Shown: positions 8,459 to 17,933 of the stretch, piece by piece | How positions within the stretch are numbered: the first letter of the stretch is position 1 | How the letters are laid out: every line of letters begins with the position of its first letter | Source: Westiellopsis prolifica IICB1 | GTDB lineage: Bacteria > Cyanobacteriota > Cyanobacteriia > Cyanobacteriales > Nostocaceae | Length of the DNA stretch: 64,000 nucleotides | Assembly: GCF_004323185.1 (NCBI RefSeq) | Contig: NZ_NAPS01000002.1 | Location: forward strand, 1,354,388 to 1,418,387 | Direction of reading: 5' to 3' | Made by a program: the position numbers and the translations under genes | The notes under the pieces: model-generated | The model's database searches: none | What the model saw: only the letters and a program-made list of their open reading frames with translations | What the model was told of the DNA's origin: nothing

Positions 8459-9391
8459 ATGTCAGAAAAAGTGCAGCTAAGTGTATTTGAAGACATCAAA
8501 GTAATTGGTGAGTACGAAGATCCGGAGCAAATAGCTGCAAAGCTGAAACAAATGCAAGACCCTGATTTTGCCTTTGGTGTTAGTGATGATACAACAGCCA
8601 CAAGGGGAGCCAAAGGAATTTTAGAGGCTTTGAATATATTTCAAGATCAACCGTGGCTGTATGGAACTCATCAATTTGGCTACATCGGCTTACGGAAGTC
8701 AAGTTTTGATCAGCCGCAAATTATTCAACATGCAGGTGCAATTGAACCGGATCGGACTCTCAAAAAAAGCCGGATTAATATTCGGCTAGATCGCTTGCAT
8801 ATTGAAAAGTATCCTGGGGGTGGAACACACAATGTCTTGGTGACTTTTGCAGCACGGAACCAAGTAGCTGAAATCCAAGAATCAATTAGCTTCAGCCAAA
8901 CCTACCGAGTCAGAGAAGGACACTCAGCCGGTATTGCTGGCTATCCTGTTTTTATCGGTTTGAATGTAAGTTCACAAGGAGTCGCTTTTGAATGTTCGAC
9001 GGTGAATGTCAAAAATGAAGAAGATCAAGCACTGTTAGGTGCTTTAGAATCTTCACCATTTCAAAGTGGACTCAAACTTTTAACAACTGCACAACCTGCG
9101 ATCGCACCGTTTACAGAAATTACTTTAGGTGTTGTCAAGTTACTGGCGCAACGTCACGAAAATGTCGCTGTACAAAAGTTTTACCTGGGTCTCGATTTTG
9201 ACCAAGCGCCTATGGGAGTTTCCCTAGCAGAAGGTAATTATATCGCTGTCCAGGTTCCTGAGGAAACCGCGATTAACTGGAGTGAGTGGGTTTATAAACC
9301 AGATATGGGTGCGATCGTCACAAAGGAAGATTATTCTGCTACCCTGCCTTATAACTATGTGATTTTTCGTGTTAGTAGATATGAAGAGTAA
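8459..9391 (+). CDS. Conserved-looking hypothetical protein upstream of TIR gene
   Basis: I do not recognise this 310-aa soluble protein. It has no signal peptide or membrane span. The N-terminal 70 residues are acidic and helical; from about 100 on it is beta-rich, with G-Y-P-V-F-I-G-L-N-V around 162-171 and a strongly conserved-looking P-Y-N-Y-V-I-F-R end. The ATG has AGAGGCTAAC just upstream. It begins 35 bp after the CbiO-like gene and ends 85 bp before the TIR-domain gene on the same strand, so the two could be co-transcribed. HIP1 sites inside the gene argue that it is a long-term resident. Function unknown. Confidence 0.75.
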   Translation: MSEKVQLSVFEDIKVIGEYEDPEQIAAKLKQMQDPDFAFGVSDDTTATRGAKGILEALNIFQDQPWLYGTHQFGYIGLRKSSFDQPQIIQHAGAIEPDRTLKKSRINIRLDRLHIEKYPGGGTHNVLVTFAARNQVAEIQESISFSQTYRVREGHSAGIAGYPVFIGLNVSSQGVAFECSTVNVKNEEDQALLGALESSPFQSGLKLLTTAQPAIAPFTEITLGVVKLLAQRHENVAVQKFYLGLDFDQAPMGVSLAEGNYIAVQVPEETAINWSEWVYKPDMGAIVTKEDYSATLPYNYVIFRVSRYEE

Positions 9392-9476
9392 GCAATTAGT
9401 TTAATAGTAACTAGTTGATAATATTGAGGTTAAATATCGCCTGCACTTTTTCATCAGGACTGAGGGTTTCAAAAAT

Positions 9477-10322
9477 ATGAAAGATGTTTTTCTTTCACAT
9501 GCTAGTTTTGATAAGGAAGAATATGTACGTCCCCTGGCAAAAGAATTAGAGCGTAGGAAGATATCATACTGGTTAGATGAAGCAGAAATACAATGGGGAG
9601 ATAAAATAGTTGAAAAAATTAATGAAGGACTAAATGAGGCAAAATTTGTAGTCATTTTTCTTAGTGAAAATTTCATTAATAGAAATTGGTCAGAAAGTGA
9701 GTTATACTCTGCATTGAATCGCGAGAACTCTGAAGGTAAAGTAATTGTGCTTCCTTTACTTATTGGGGAAGTGAGTGTAGTTCTAAAGAAGTATCCGCTA
9801 CTCCGAGACAAGGCATATCTAAGCTGGGATGTGGGAGTTAGTAGGCTTGCTGAAGAGGTACAGAGGAGGCTGAACTTAGATGGAGTTGATCAAGTAACCT
9901 CATCCACTCATTCAACTCGTAGTAATTATAGAAAATCAGAAATAACCATTTATAGAAGTATATTGGGTGGAGGGGATGAGTTGTGGGATCTTGAGGGAGA
10001 GGGAATACCAAGAATATTCCTGAGTAAGGGGGAAGAAAAGCGATTTGAACTTCCACCAGGTAAATACTCTTTTAAGGTTCGTTTCACTAAAGAGAATCAT
10101 GAAGTTATCTACACTGGCTATATGGCTAGTCCGGGTTCAGTGCGGTATGGAAGTTCAGATAAATGGGATGGATACTTAAAACCAGGCAAGTATCGATTTG
10201 AATGTGGAGTGATGCCAGTAGCTTCCTTAAGAGGAATAGCACGTGTAGCTATTGCTATCGCAGGTATGGGACGGTTTGGATATACGTTTCTCTACTTGAC
10301 TCAGACTTCTTATGAGAAATAG
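9477..10322 (+). CDS. TIR-domain protein with unknown C-terminal beta-rich domain
   Basis: The 281-aa protein starts with a TIR domain (residues 1-140): D-V-F-L-S-H-A-S at 3-10, an L-D-E loop near 33-35, and S-E-N-F-x(4)-W-S-E-S-E-L at 63-76. E75, four residues after W71, aligns with the catalytic glutamate of NAD+-cleaving TIRs such as SARM1. Residues about 160-245 look like a beta sandwich, and a hydrophobic stretch near 248-273 may be a membrane helix or the domain core. Bacterial TIR proteins of this type often act as NAD+-depleting immune effectors, but no recognisable sensor of Thoeris, CBASS or Avs type is adjacent. The gene lacks HIP1 sites and is more AT-rich than its neighbours. Confidence 0.85.
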   Translation: MKDVFLSHASFDKEEYVRPLAKELERRKISYWLDEAEIQWGDKIVEKINEGLNEAKFVVIFLSENFINRNWSESELYSALNRENSEGKVIVLPLLIGEVSVVLKKYPLLRDKAYLSWDVGVSRLAEEVQRRLNLDGVDQVTSSTHSTRSNYRKSEITIYRSILGGGDELWDLEGEGIPRIFLSKGEEKRFELPPGKYSFKVRFTKENHEVIYTGYMASPGSVRYGSSDKWDGYLKPGKYRFECGVMPVASLRGIARVAIAIAGMGRFGYTFLYLTQTSYEK

Positions 10323-10614
10323 CATCATGCCCAAGCGATAAAAACAAAACTCTGACCATGCACACAAACACAATACTCCTACTATAGATAATGAGGCGAT
10401 TTTTGAGCAAAAAGACACGCATTATTAATTCCAGCTATTTTTGCTCAACAACAATATTACAAACAATTAGGATTAAGAGATAGAATTCTGAATTTATCGT
10501 TCATGGTGGCAGCAGTATTAACATTATTGTGGCGACTCCTGGTGTTCAAGAATTAATATGTCAATATTGGCGAAGCGAAAGAAATATAGGCGGCTCAAAT
10601 AGATTTTTTATACC
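10323..10614 (+). pseudogene. Remnant of an IS4-like transposase N-terminus
   Basis: Between the TIR gene and ruvC lies a decayed coding remnant. From about 10407 to 10536 one frame reads I-P-A-I-F-A-Q-Q-Q-Y-Y-K-Q-L-G-L-R-D-R followed by F-M-V-A-A-V-L-T-L-L-W-R, which resembles the N-terminal region of transposases common in cyanobacteria. The match continues one frame over at 10538 (P-G-V-Q-E-L), so there is a frameshift, after which nothing recognisable follows. The DDE catalytic domain is absent. The family assignment is from memory and moderate. Confidence 0.5.
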
Positions 10615-11109
10615 TCACAAATACTGAAACAATGCTGTCAAAGCAACAGCTAAAGCATCGGCAGCATCATCTGGATGGGGGATGTAATCTAGATCTAACT
10701 CTCGCGCTACAGCTTGTTGAACTTCATATTTTTCTGCATTGCCATATCCGGTTAATGCTTGTTTAATTTGAGCAGGAGTAAACTCTAAATACGGAAGATT
10801 GTGTTGCGCCAGAACTAACATGATGACACCCCGTGCTTGAGCAACTAGTATAGTATTGCCCATACGATAGAAAAATAATTTTTCAATTGCTACCAAATCA
10901 GGTTGTAATTCCTTTATCAAAGTGTGTAAATCTTCGTACAATGTGCGTAGCCTTTGTCCCATTTCTGCACCAGCCTCTGTACTAATAACACCGAAATCTA
11001 CCATTTCTACTGAGATATCTTGCTGCTGAGGTTGGTTTGATTTGTGGATAATTGTTCCAAATCCCAACTTTGCTAATCCTGGATCTAATCCTAAAATTCG
11101 CTTTTCCAT
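10615..11109 (-). CDS. ruvC: Crossover junction endodeoxyribonuclease RuvC
   Basis: The 164-aa protein is the normal RuvC length. It begins with the I-L-G-L-D-P-G-L motif (catalytic D9), contains I-E-K-L-F-F (catalytic glutamate) and ends with [12 protein letters not shown] holding the last catalytic aspartates. RuvC cuts Holliday junctions as a dimer with RuvAB. No ruvA or ruvB is adjacent, which is common in cyanobacteria. The gene is divergent from the yvcK gene, with about 160 bp between them that must hold both promoters. Confidence 0.95.
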   Translation of the reverse strand: MEKRILGLDPGLAKLGFGTIIHKSNQPQQQDISVEMVDFGVISTEAGAEMGQRLRTLYEDLHTLIKELQPDLVAIEKLFFYRMGNTILVAQARGVIMLVLAQHNLPYLEFTPAQIKQALTGYGNAEKYEVQQAVARELDLDYIPHPDDAADALAVALTALFQYL

Positions 11110-11269
11110 GAATTTTTAATTGACTCAACCAAAATTTTGTGTTTAGGCGCACATTGGAAACTTTGACAGGGTGCTTTCGATCTACTAAGAATCCCACATT
11201 TGGGATATAGACCAGGTAGTGTAAATTTTCTGTTAATTATTTAGTTTTTATCATCGCTCCTTTTTAGGT

Positions 11270-12640
11270 ATGTCACTTGGTTTTTTCAGACAAGCCCTTA
11301 AAACTTTGCAAAAGCAGTCGCGCGATCGCACTCCTTACCGAGTTAATCAGTGGTTCAAATGGTTGTCACCAGGACTCTCGGTGAAACGTTGGTTTTTAAT
11401 TAGCATCGGCGGTGTTTTACTCGCAGCTCTGGGTTTGGCAATTTGGATTAAATTAACGCCGATTTTCTGGGCGCTAGAGTTAGTCAGGAGTTTTTTGGGA
11501 ACGCTCGCCGAAATCATACCCAACTATATTAGTGGGCCTTTAGTTCTACTGGGTGGTTTATTATTGCTGCTTTGGGGACAAACCCGCACAGTCGGTTCAA
11601 TTACTGAAGCCCTACGATCTGATAATGAAGAAGAATTAGTAGATATGCTCCTGGCCCATCGCCGATTGTACCGAGGGCCGAAAATAGTTGTAATCGGTGG
11701 TGGAACGGGACTTTCCACATTACTCAGAGGACTTAAACGTTATAGTGCCAATATTACCGCTATTGTTACTGTTGCTGATGATGGCGGATCTTCCGGGCGC
11801 TTGCGTCGAGAATTTGGGGTTTTACCACCAGGGGATATTCGCAATTGTTTAGCAGCACTGGCGGATGAAGAAAAATTACTCACAGAATTATTTCAATATC
11901 GTTTTCAAGTCGGCGATGGCTTGACTGGTCACAGTTTTGGTAATTTATTCTTAACTGCGATGAGTGAAATTACTGGAGATTTGGAACGGGCTGTTGCTGC
12001 TAGTTCTAAGGTACTTGCGATCCGGGGACAAGTGTTACCAGCGACTCTGAGTGATGTGCGTCTGTGGGCTGAATTAGCTGATGGTCGGCGCATTGAGGGG
12101 GAGTCTAAAATTACCGAAGCTGGAGGTAATATTGTTAAGATTGGCTGTCTTCCTGCGAATCCTCCTGGTTTGCCCGCAGCAATTAAGGCTATTAAGGAAG
12201 CTAACTATATAATTATGGGGCCTGGTAGTCTGTATACTAGCGTCATTCCTAATTTGTTAGTACCAGAAATTGCTGATGCGATCGCAGCTTCTGAAGCACC
12301 CTGTATTTATGTCTGCAACATTATGACTCAACCAGGCGAAACCCAAGGATTCAGTGTTGCTGATCATATTCGTGCAATTGATGCTGCTTGCGATGGTCAA
12401 CGTTTATTTAATGCTGTGCTGGTACACAAGAAATCTCCTTCAGAACGCGCCCTCATACGTTACGCACAACAACAATCTCATCCCGTCTTTTTAGATCGCG
12501 AAGATGTCACCAAATTAGGGCGAAGGATTGTTTTAGCTAATGTCATGCACGAAGATGAAACCGGTTGTGTGCGTCATGACCCCCAAAAATTAGCAAAGGT
12601 GTTATTACGGTGGTACAGTGGAGCGCAGCACAGCAAATGA
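11270..12640 (+). CDS. yvcK: YvcK/CofD-like gluconeogenesis factor family protein
   Basis: The 456-aa protein has two N-terminal hydrophobic segments (about residues 40-65 and 80-105), an extension typical of cyanobacterial members, followed by the CofD/YvcK domain: V-I-G-G-G-T-G-L-S near 142-150, [12 protein letters not shown] near 165-176 and G-H-S-F-G-N-L near 218-224. YvcK-type proteins bind UDP-sugars and influence carbon flow and cell-wall synthesis in Bacillus and Listeria; the cyanobacterial role is not established from sequence. The stop overlaps the next start (ATGA at 12637), so it is translationally coupled to tsaE. Confidence 0.9.
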   Translation: MSLGFFRQALKTLQKQSRDRTPYRVNQWFKWLSPGLSVKRWFLISIGGVLLAALGLAIWIKLTPIFWALELVRSFLGTLAEIIPNYISGPLVLLGGLLLLLWGQTRTVGSITEALRSDNEEELVDMLLAHRRLYRGPKIVVIGGGTGLSTLLRGLKRYSANITAIVTVADDGGSSGRLRREFGVLPPGDIRNCLAALADEEKLLTELFQYRFQVGDGLTGHSFGNLFLTAMSEITGDLERAVAASSKVLAIRGQVLPATLSDVRLWAELADGRRIEGESKITEAGGNIVKIGCLPANPPGLPAAIKAIKEANYIIMGPGSLYTSVIPNLLVPEIADAIAASEAPCIYVCNIMTQPGETQGFSVADHIRAIDAACDGQRLFNAVLVHKKSPSERALIRYAQQQSHPVFLDREDVTKLGRRIVLANVMHEDETGCVRHDPQKLAKVLLRWYSGAQHSK

Positions 12641-13113
12641 AAATTTTTCTTACTGATGCAGAGGCGACGCGATCGCTTGGTGTTATTCTCGGTCAATACC
12701 TGAGTGCTAATAGTGTTATTCTGTTGGAAGGTGATTTGGGTGCTGGTAAAACGACTTTGGTACAAGGTATTGGTGAAGGTTTAGGTATCACCGAACCGAT
12801 TGTCAGTCCTACTTTTACTCTAATTAATGAATATACAACAGGGCGGCTTCCTCTGTACCATCTGGATCTATATCGCCTAGAACCGCAAGAAGTCGCAGCT
12901 TTAAACTTAGAAACCTACTGGGAAGGTTTTGAGGTTGCGCCGGGAATAGTAGCGATCGAATGGGCGGACAGAATGTCCTATCAGCCACACAGTTGTCTCA
13001 GTCTGCATTTGAGTCATGAAGATCAAGGAAATCGCCAAGTTGAGATTACTTGTCATGATTTCATGATCAATGCCGAAATTTTAGCTGTTTTTAAGCATTA
13101 TCTTGGTAGCTGA
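12637..13113 (+). CDS. tsaE: tRNA threonylcarbamoyladenosine biosynthesis ATPase TsaE
   Basis: TsaE is the P-loop ATPase that works with TsaB and TsaD to make the t6A37 modification in ANN-decoding tRNAs. The 158-aa protein has Walker [10 protein letters not shown] at 32-40, the S-P-T-F-T switch near 57-61, the H-L-D-L-Y-R motif and the E-W-A-D Walker B-like motif typical of the family. I place the start at the ATG that overlaps the stop of the upstream gene (ATGA); an alternative GTG 27 bases earlier would add nine residues outside the family profile. Confidence 0.93.
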   Translation: MKIFLTDAEATRSLGVILGQYLSANSVILLEGDLGAGKTTLVQGIGEGLGITEPIVSPTFTLINEYTTGRLPLYHLDLYRLEPQEVAALNLETYWEGFEVAPGIVAIEWADRMSYQPHSCLSLHLSHEDQGNRQVEITCHDFMINAEILAVFKHYLGS

Positions 13114-13395
13114 GGCTGTTTGTTTATCTACCACTACCACGTTCACTAGAAGGATCAAATACCATTGTTATTTATCTTACCTAAACTTAGTGATCATTGT
13201 TTCAAAAAATAGTTAATTCAACATTAACAACTGCTTTTTTTGATATTAATTTCAGGTTGATAATTCGTTACAGATGATAATGTAGTAAATAGATCACATT
13301 AACTGTTTTATCTATTGTGTTTTTTCAAACAGTAGTTTTGTATCATTTTTATTTTGTTCATATTTTTATTCTTTATACAAAGATAGCTGTTAATG

Positions 13396-13500
13396 CAATA
13401 CGGTTCGGTTAAGAATTTTTCCTCATAATTTTGGGAATGTAGAGACGCGATAAATCGCGTCTGGTGGGTTTAGATGTCAATTTTAAGTCTTACCAAATCT
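13396..13500. mobile_element. CAATACGG miniature element, decayed copy 1
   Basis: The left end CAATACGGTTCGGTTAAGAA and the next 40 bases match the copy at 50919 closely, including a CATAATTTTGGG stretch. The centre holds a GTAGAGACGCGATAAATCGCGTCTGG hairpin in two halves. The right part keeps TTTAGATGT and a GTCTTA motif, but the terminal CCGTATTG has been lost and no flanking direct repeat remains, so this is an older copy. Confidence 0.65.
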
Positions 13501-13777
13501 ATGTTATTTATACCAGTGTCTGATATTTTCTATGCAATCATATTAGTAATACCAGTTCCAAAAGTGAGAATTAAAACTATCTTTTTATGTCAAAAATACT
13601 GGGTTCAAAATTAACATAGTTCAAATCATGCTATTTCTTTTTCATAAACTGATCACCGATTTTTGATGATTTTTCGCATATGGATTGTTCCGTATTCATT
13701 CTCTACAAAATTTCTCAATGAAATCCGGATTTTGAAATACTTAAATTTAGTTGATATAAAGTTAAACCATTATGTTA

Positions 13778-13807
13778 TTATGCATAAGCTAAATGGCTTA
13801 TGCATAG
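13778..13807. terminator. Palindrome, possible bidirectional terminator
   Basis: Twelve-base arms (TTATGCATAAGC and GCTTATGCATAG, one mismatch) with a six-base loop lie about 75 bp beyond the stop of the minus-strand GTPase gene. No clear T-run follows. Assignment as terminator is inference. Confidence 0.35.
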
Positions 13808-13880
13808 GCTGATCATTACCAACTAAAATTCAAAATTTATACATCACAAAAATAAATTTTGATTTGATAAGTAAATCTCA

Positions 13881-15338
13881 TCAAACTCGCTTAATTTTCG
13901 CCCGCAATTCTTCCTTAATTCGATTCAAAATCGAACCCTCATCCAAAGTTGCCAATATCTTATTAATCACCACCTTCGGCCCATCTGGTCCCCAGGTTGC
14001 ACCATTTGCCAAATAAGCTTTGGTGACTTGTCCAATTCCATAGGAAGAAACACCAGCGACACCTGCTTGTGTTAGTGCTACGGATATATAAGGCGCAAGA
14101 GATGCGCCACCTGTGGCGGGTGCAGAGATACCTAGTAAAGTTTTGAGTGAACTTAAACCGAGATTTGCTAATAATTCACTTGCAGCAATTCCACCCATAC
14201 TTAAGGCTATTGTTTTGAGTAACTTTACAGCGCCTGATTCGTTCATCGCAATACCGTAGAGTTTAGATAAACCCAAAATTAAAGCAACATCAATCGCCGC
14301 ACCACTGAGAATATCAACTACTGTTAAAGGATTAAGGGCGATCGCAGCGGCTTTTGTCATCACTGCTTTCCAAATCAATTGATTCGCAGCATTTTCCCGA
14401 ATCATCAGTTTACGCTGCACCAATTGTTCATTCACATTGTCAGCATACAGCATCGAATTGAGAGCAACTAAGGCTTTACCTTCGCGCTGCAAAATTTCCA
14501 AAATTTTCAACTTTAACTCTTCTACTTCAGCATTACCTTGACGCATCTGCACACCCCTGCTACCATCAGGGCGACGAACTACTGTCCGCACGAGTGGTGA
14601 TGCTGCTGACATGACAATTTCATCTGGCGAGAGTAATTCTCGTACCCGTTCATCGCGAATTTTGTGATAAATTGCCATCCGGTCTGCTTCTGGATACTGA
14701 TCGACTTTGTTAAACACCAGCAACATCGGTTTACCGGCTTCCCGCAATTGCGAAAGAGCTTCGTGTTCAATTTTGGTCATATCACCAGAAATCACAAACA
14801 GAATCAAATCTGCTTGTTTTGCAATTTGTTCCGCCAAAACAGCACGGGTATCACCATCAACTTCGTCTAATCCTGGTGTGTCAATCAATTCTACTCGTGA
14901 TTGACCAGTCCCAGAAAGGGTTACTCGCAAAGCGTGTTCTGTCCCCCCAATTGCTTCTTCGGTGATAGTCCAATTTACTCTTTGGGCGTTACGAGTCACC
15001 CCGTGTAAAGGCCCGGTTTCAAATACAGTTTGACCAACCAAAGCATTCAGTAAAGAAGACTTACCCCGTCCAACCATTCCAAAAGCAGCGATATGTACTA
15101 CCATGCTGTCTAATTTGCCTAGCATGGTTTCAAGATCATTAATTTCTGTTTCCAATCCTGCTTGTTCTTCTGGAGACAGGTCTAGATTGGCTACTAAATT
15201 CCGTAGCGCTGTTTGTGCTTGTTTGTAGTTCAGTTCTGCTTGAATATCTTCAAAGCTAAAAATAGCGTTATCTAATTCTTTTTCCCAATTAGACGCATTA
15301 CTTTGATGAGGATCTGGTAAAGGCAATATTGAAGTCAT
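13881..15338 (-). CDS. GTP-binding protein with C-terminal DUF697 domain
   Basis: The 485-aa protein has a small GTPase domain with G1 G-M-V-G-R-G-K-S-S at 87-95, G3 D-T-P-G-L-D-E near 155-161 and G4 N-K-V-D near 207-210, inside a dynamin-like or Era-like frame. The C-terminal half (about 310-470) is rich in small hydrophobic residues and glycine, as in the YcjF-related DUF697 region that associates with membranes. The first 80 residues look like a helical bundle. Such GTPases are widespread in cyanobacteria and their role is unknown. It stands alone on the minus strand. The start at the ATG 15338 is the only one that keeps the whole N-terminal helix region. Confidence 0.88.
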   Translation of the reverse strand: MTSILPLPDPHQSNASNWEKELDNAIFSFEDIQAELNYKQAQTALRNLVANLDLSPEEQAGLETEINDLETMLGKLDSMVVHIAAFGMVGRGKSSLLNALVGQTVFETGPLHGVTRNAQRVNWTITEEAIGGTEHALRVTLSGTGQSRVELIDTPGLDEVDGDTRAVLAEQIAKQADLILFVISGDMTKIEHEALSQLREAGKPMLLVFNKVDQYPEADRMAIYHKIRDERVRELLSPDEIVMSAASPLVRTVVRRPDGSRGVQMRQGNAEVEELKLKILEILQREGKALVALNSMLYADNVNEQLVQRKLMIRENAANQLIWKAVMTKAAAIALNPLTVVDILSGAAIDVALILGLSKLYGIAMNESGAVKLLKTIALSMGGIAASELLANLGLSSLKTLLGISAPATGGASLAPYISVALTQAGVAGVSSYGIGQVTKAYLANGATWGPDGPKVVINKILATLDEGSILNRIKEELRAKIKRV

Positions 15339-16075
15339 GTTTGATTAATGAACCACATAGACGCGCCTGCGGGAAGCCGCAGGGTAGGACACGGAGAACA
15401 CAAAAAACTGTATAAATAACTGTCTTTTTTTACTTTAGCTATTTCTCTTCAATAATGACTGCGTTCTGAGACGAGTATTGATGTTGCTAATGGTACTTAT
15501 GAAGACAGTCCTGACTACGAACTTTCCTATTTCCTAATGGATAGGATTTGACGCGGGGACGAAGAGTGGGAAAGAAGCGGGGATCACCTCCCCTAAAAGG
15601 AGAATTTAAGTAAATACTGTTGATAATATCAAAATCTGTAGTCAATTATTGCGAAAAATTACTACGAGTCACATTTGGTAAAAAAAAGTCTTTGCTGAAA
15701 AAAGTGATGCTAACTTAGAAATTAGGCACAAGAGAAGTTAAAAACTTCAACCACAGCTTCTGAGATTAGGGTTTGTGCCTCCGGCTCTAGTCTAACCGCA
15801 ACAAGTTATAAGTCATTGCATCCTTTGAATGTGTTTTCGCCTTGAGTTCATTTAGTTGTTTTGGAGGTTTTTGAACGCACAGCCAAGAATGCCTGCCTAG
15901 CTGGAATTGATTTAAGGATGCTTTAGACGGAAGGATCTGTAGTTGCGAGCTTTGTCCACTTTATCTGAGTTATTTTGATCTGAATCTCGACTCGTATAAA
16001 TTTATTAAGGATATTTATAAACTACCGCTAGTTAATGACGTTGTTCGGTCATAACTGGCGGTAGTTTAGTTTTGG
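15339..16075. other. Long intergenic region without recognised gene
   Basis: No ORF with coding character is found in this 737-bp space between two minus-strand genes. A GCCTGCGGGAAGCCGCAGG hairpin lies near 15366-15384. The 15690-16010 part has a mixed composition unlike the AT-rich spacers elsewhere, with several short inverted repeats (for example GAAGTT/AACTTC near 15733-15752), so a non-coding RNA is possible, but I match it to no known family. The far end holds a strong hairpin listed separately. Confidence 0.45.
16019..16067. terminator. Strong hairpin terminator after metallophosphoesterase gene
   Basis: Twenty-one-base arms (16019-16039 and 16047-16067) starting AAACTACCGCTAGTTA and ending GGCGGTAGTTT, with a seven-base loop and few mismatches, lie 9 bp beyond the stop of the minus-strand gene. 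The A and T ends make it a plausible bidirectional rho-independent terminator. Confidence 0.7.
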
Positions 16076-16912
16076 CTAATTTTGTAAAGTAATCACAGTC
16101 ACTTCTGGTGGACAAAATAAACGTCCTGGCGGATAAGTTCCTAAGCCACGGTTAACATATAATTGATTATTTTCCACTTTGTGAAATCCTTTTGCCCATT
16201 CCCAATGTCGCATCACTTTCACAGAGTTACCTCGCAAAAATGGTATCCATCGCTTTACTTTTGAGGGGGTTTTGTAAACAAGTTTTTTATAGTAAAGTAC
16301 TATCGGCCCAACACCTGGAACTACAATTTGACCACCATGAGTATGACCAGATAGCTGTAAATCTACTCGCCATTTTTGGAGAAATTCAGCAGAATCGGGA
16401 TTGTGTGACAAAACAATACAAGGTTTTGTCGGATCTAATTGGTTCATCACAGATGCAGGATTAAATTCCCGTGACCAAAAGTCAGCAAGTCCAACTAGAG
16501 GTAGTTCTTCTCCGAAAGGATAAGCAATTTCGTTCCAAAGGACTTTGACTCCGATATTGGTGAATGCGTTGATGATTTCTGCTTTAGAATCGCGAGAACG
16601 ATAGCGTATATCATGATTGCCGAGTACAGCATAGGTTCCCAGGCGACTTTGTAAGTTTTTGAGTCGCAATACTAGTTGGTGAATAGGAGTTGGATCATCT
16701 GTAACATAATCACCAGTTAGTACAACCAAATCCGGTTCTGCTTCATTACTCGTGGCGATCGCTTGTTCTAACATTTTTTCCGACAGTCGCAGACCATCAT
16801 AATGTAAGTCTGACATCTGCACCAGCTTCGTACCTTGTAACGATGCTGGCAAATCTGCTATGTTGACTGCTAATTTTTCTACACTTAAAGGGCCAGATAA
16901 TAACCAGTGCAT
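16076..16912 (-). CDS. Metallophosphoesterase (YkuE-like)
   Basis: The 278-aa protein carries the calcineurin-like phosphoesterase signature set: S-D-L-H near residues 34-37, G-D-Y-V near 66-69, G-N-H-D near 98-101, S-H-N-P-D near 168-172 and S-G-H-T-H-G-G near 189-195. These residues bind two metal ions. The P-P-G-R-L-F-C-P-P-E-V block at the C-terminus is typical of the YkuE/YaeI-like family, some members of which act on lipid-linked phosphates. Substrate is unknown. It is monocistronic with a strong hairpin downstream. Confidence 0.9.
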   Translation of the reverse strand: MHWLLSGPLSVEKLAVNIADLPASLQGTKLVQMSDLHYDGLRLSEKMLEQAIATSNEAEPDLVVLTGDYVTDDPTPIHQLVLRLKNLQSRLGTYAVLGNHDIRYRSRDSKAEIINAFTNIGVKVLWNEIAYPFGEELPLVGLADFWSREFNPASVMNQLDPTKPCIVLSHNPDSAEFLQKWRVDLQLSGHTHGGQIVVPGVGPIVLYYKKLVYKTPSKVKRWIPFLRGNSVKVMRHWEWAKGFHKVENNQLYVNRGLGTYPPGRLFCPPEVTVITLQN

Positions 16913-17263
16913 CGTATTGAAACTACTCCTGGAACGAGCGACTTAAGTTTAACAAATACTCATCTTTTTGGTCTGAGCCAGTCTACTAACTTCTCAAAAA
17001 ATTTATATAAACAAATTGATTTAACAATATACCGGTAAGTTAAAACCCTGAGCTACTAGCACAAGTCGTCTTAAGACAACTTCATAAAATCAACAGTCTG
17101 CTTTAAGCAGACTTGAACTATGAGATTTCAATCGCAGGCTTCTAGGTTGAAACCTAAAATTTGTGGTGTTCTGAAAATTGCACACAGCTAGAATCCCGAC
17201 TTCTACCCTCCGGGTGTTTATAAGAAGTCGGGAATATTGTTGTTCACGAATAGTTTAGAAATG
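16913..17263. repeat. Intergenic region with short inverted repeats
   Basis: Three small palindromes follow each other: AAGTCGTCTTAAGACAACTT (about 17062-17081), AGTCTGCTTTAAGCAGACT (about 17095-17113) and a TTCTAGGTTGAAACCTA block (about 17139-17155). They are followed by ATCCCGACTTCT...AGAAGTCGGGA (about 17192-17233), whose relatives occur at about 25803-25832 and 55592-55623. No gene is seen. Confidence 0.6.
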
Positions 17264-17800
17264 CTATAAATGATCTTCTAACAAAGATGCGATCGCTTCG
17301 GGATGGACTTTCTTAAATTCTTTATGACCCAGTTGCACGATACAGTTAGGCGCACTACTACAACATTTTAAACAGCCGGTTTCCTCAATAGTGACTTTAT
17401 CTTGCAAGCCGCGATCGCACAAAATCTTTTCTAATTCTGACAATAAACCTTTACCACCCCGTTTGCGACAACCAGATTTTTGACAGACTAAAATTTTGGC
17501 TTTAGCTTGTTGGGGATTTTTTTGGTTGGGACAAACGCCTAATGGTTTTACCCCATAAACTTTAAATTTGATTTTACCATTGTGAGTGTTTAACTTGCTC
17601 AAACCAAATACCCGCAAAAGTTCGCCGGGTTGCAAATTGACACCAAGATATGCACGCAGTTGTTTCGGGAGTTTTAGTTGTACTTCCCCAGATGCGATCG
17701 CTAAACGTAAATATTTAGAATCTGCTGATGATTTCCCGATCAAACCAAGGAATTGTCCTTCTAAATTAAATTCTGATAATGTCAAGTATTTGCCGCCCAT
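17264..17800 (-). CDS. Thioredoxin-like [2Fe-2S] ferredoxin domain protein
   Basis: The 178-aa protein has an N-terminal beta-rich domain of about 95 residues and a C-terminal thioredoxin-fold [2Fe-2S] domain with C-Q-K-S-G-C (about 105-110) and E-T-G-C-L-K-C-C (about 139-146), four of whose cysteines would hold the cluster as in the NuoE-like and FeFe ferredoxin family. The G-G-K-G-L loop after the first pair fits. It lies 133 bp downstream of nifT on the same strand and may be part of the same transcription unit, where it could be an electron or Fe-S partner for nitrogen fixation; that is inference. Confidence 0.85.
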   Translation of the reverse strand: MGGKYLTLSEFNLEGQFLGLIGKSSADSKYLRLAIASGEVQLKLPKQLRAYLGVNLQPGELLRVFGLSKLNTHNGKIKFKVYGVKPLGVCPNQKNPQQAKAKILVCQKSGCRKRGGKGLLSELEKILCDRGLQDKVTIEETGCLKCCSSAPNCIVQLGHKEFKKVHPEAIASLLEDHL

Positions 17801-17933
17801 TTTAAAATTTATTTGGTAGATGGTGCTTGATTGTTGGTAGATGGTGGTTGGTTATTAGTAATAGGTAATTTCACTCATTAATCACAAATTACTAATGACA
17901 AATAACCAATGACCAATAACAAGTATAAAAAAA

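Larger units (their letters stand above)
13114..13880. other. AT-rich intergenic region between convergent genes
   Basis: This 767-bp space between convergent genes has no credible ORF. It contains a decayed copy of the CAATACGG element (about 13396-13500, listed separately) and a palindrome TTATGCATAAGC...GCTTATGCATAG at 13778-13807 that could serve as a terminator for either neighbour. The rest is AT-rich and I see nothing else in it. Confidence 0.6.
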
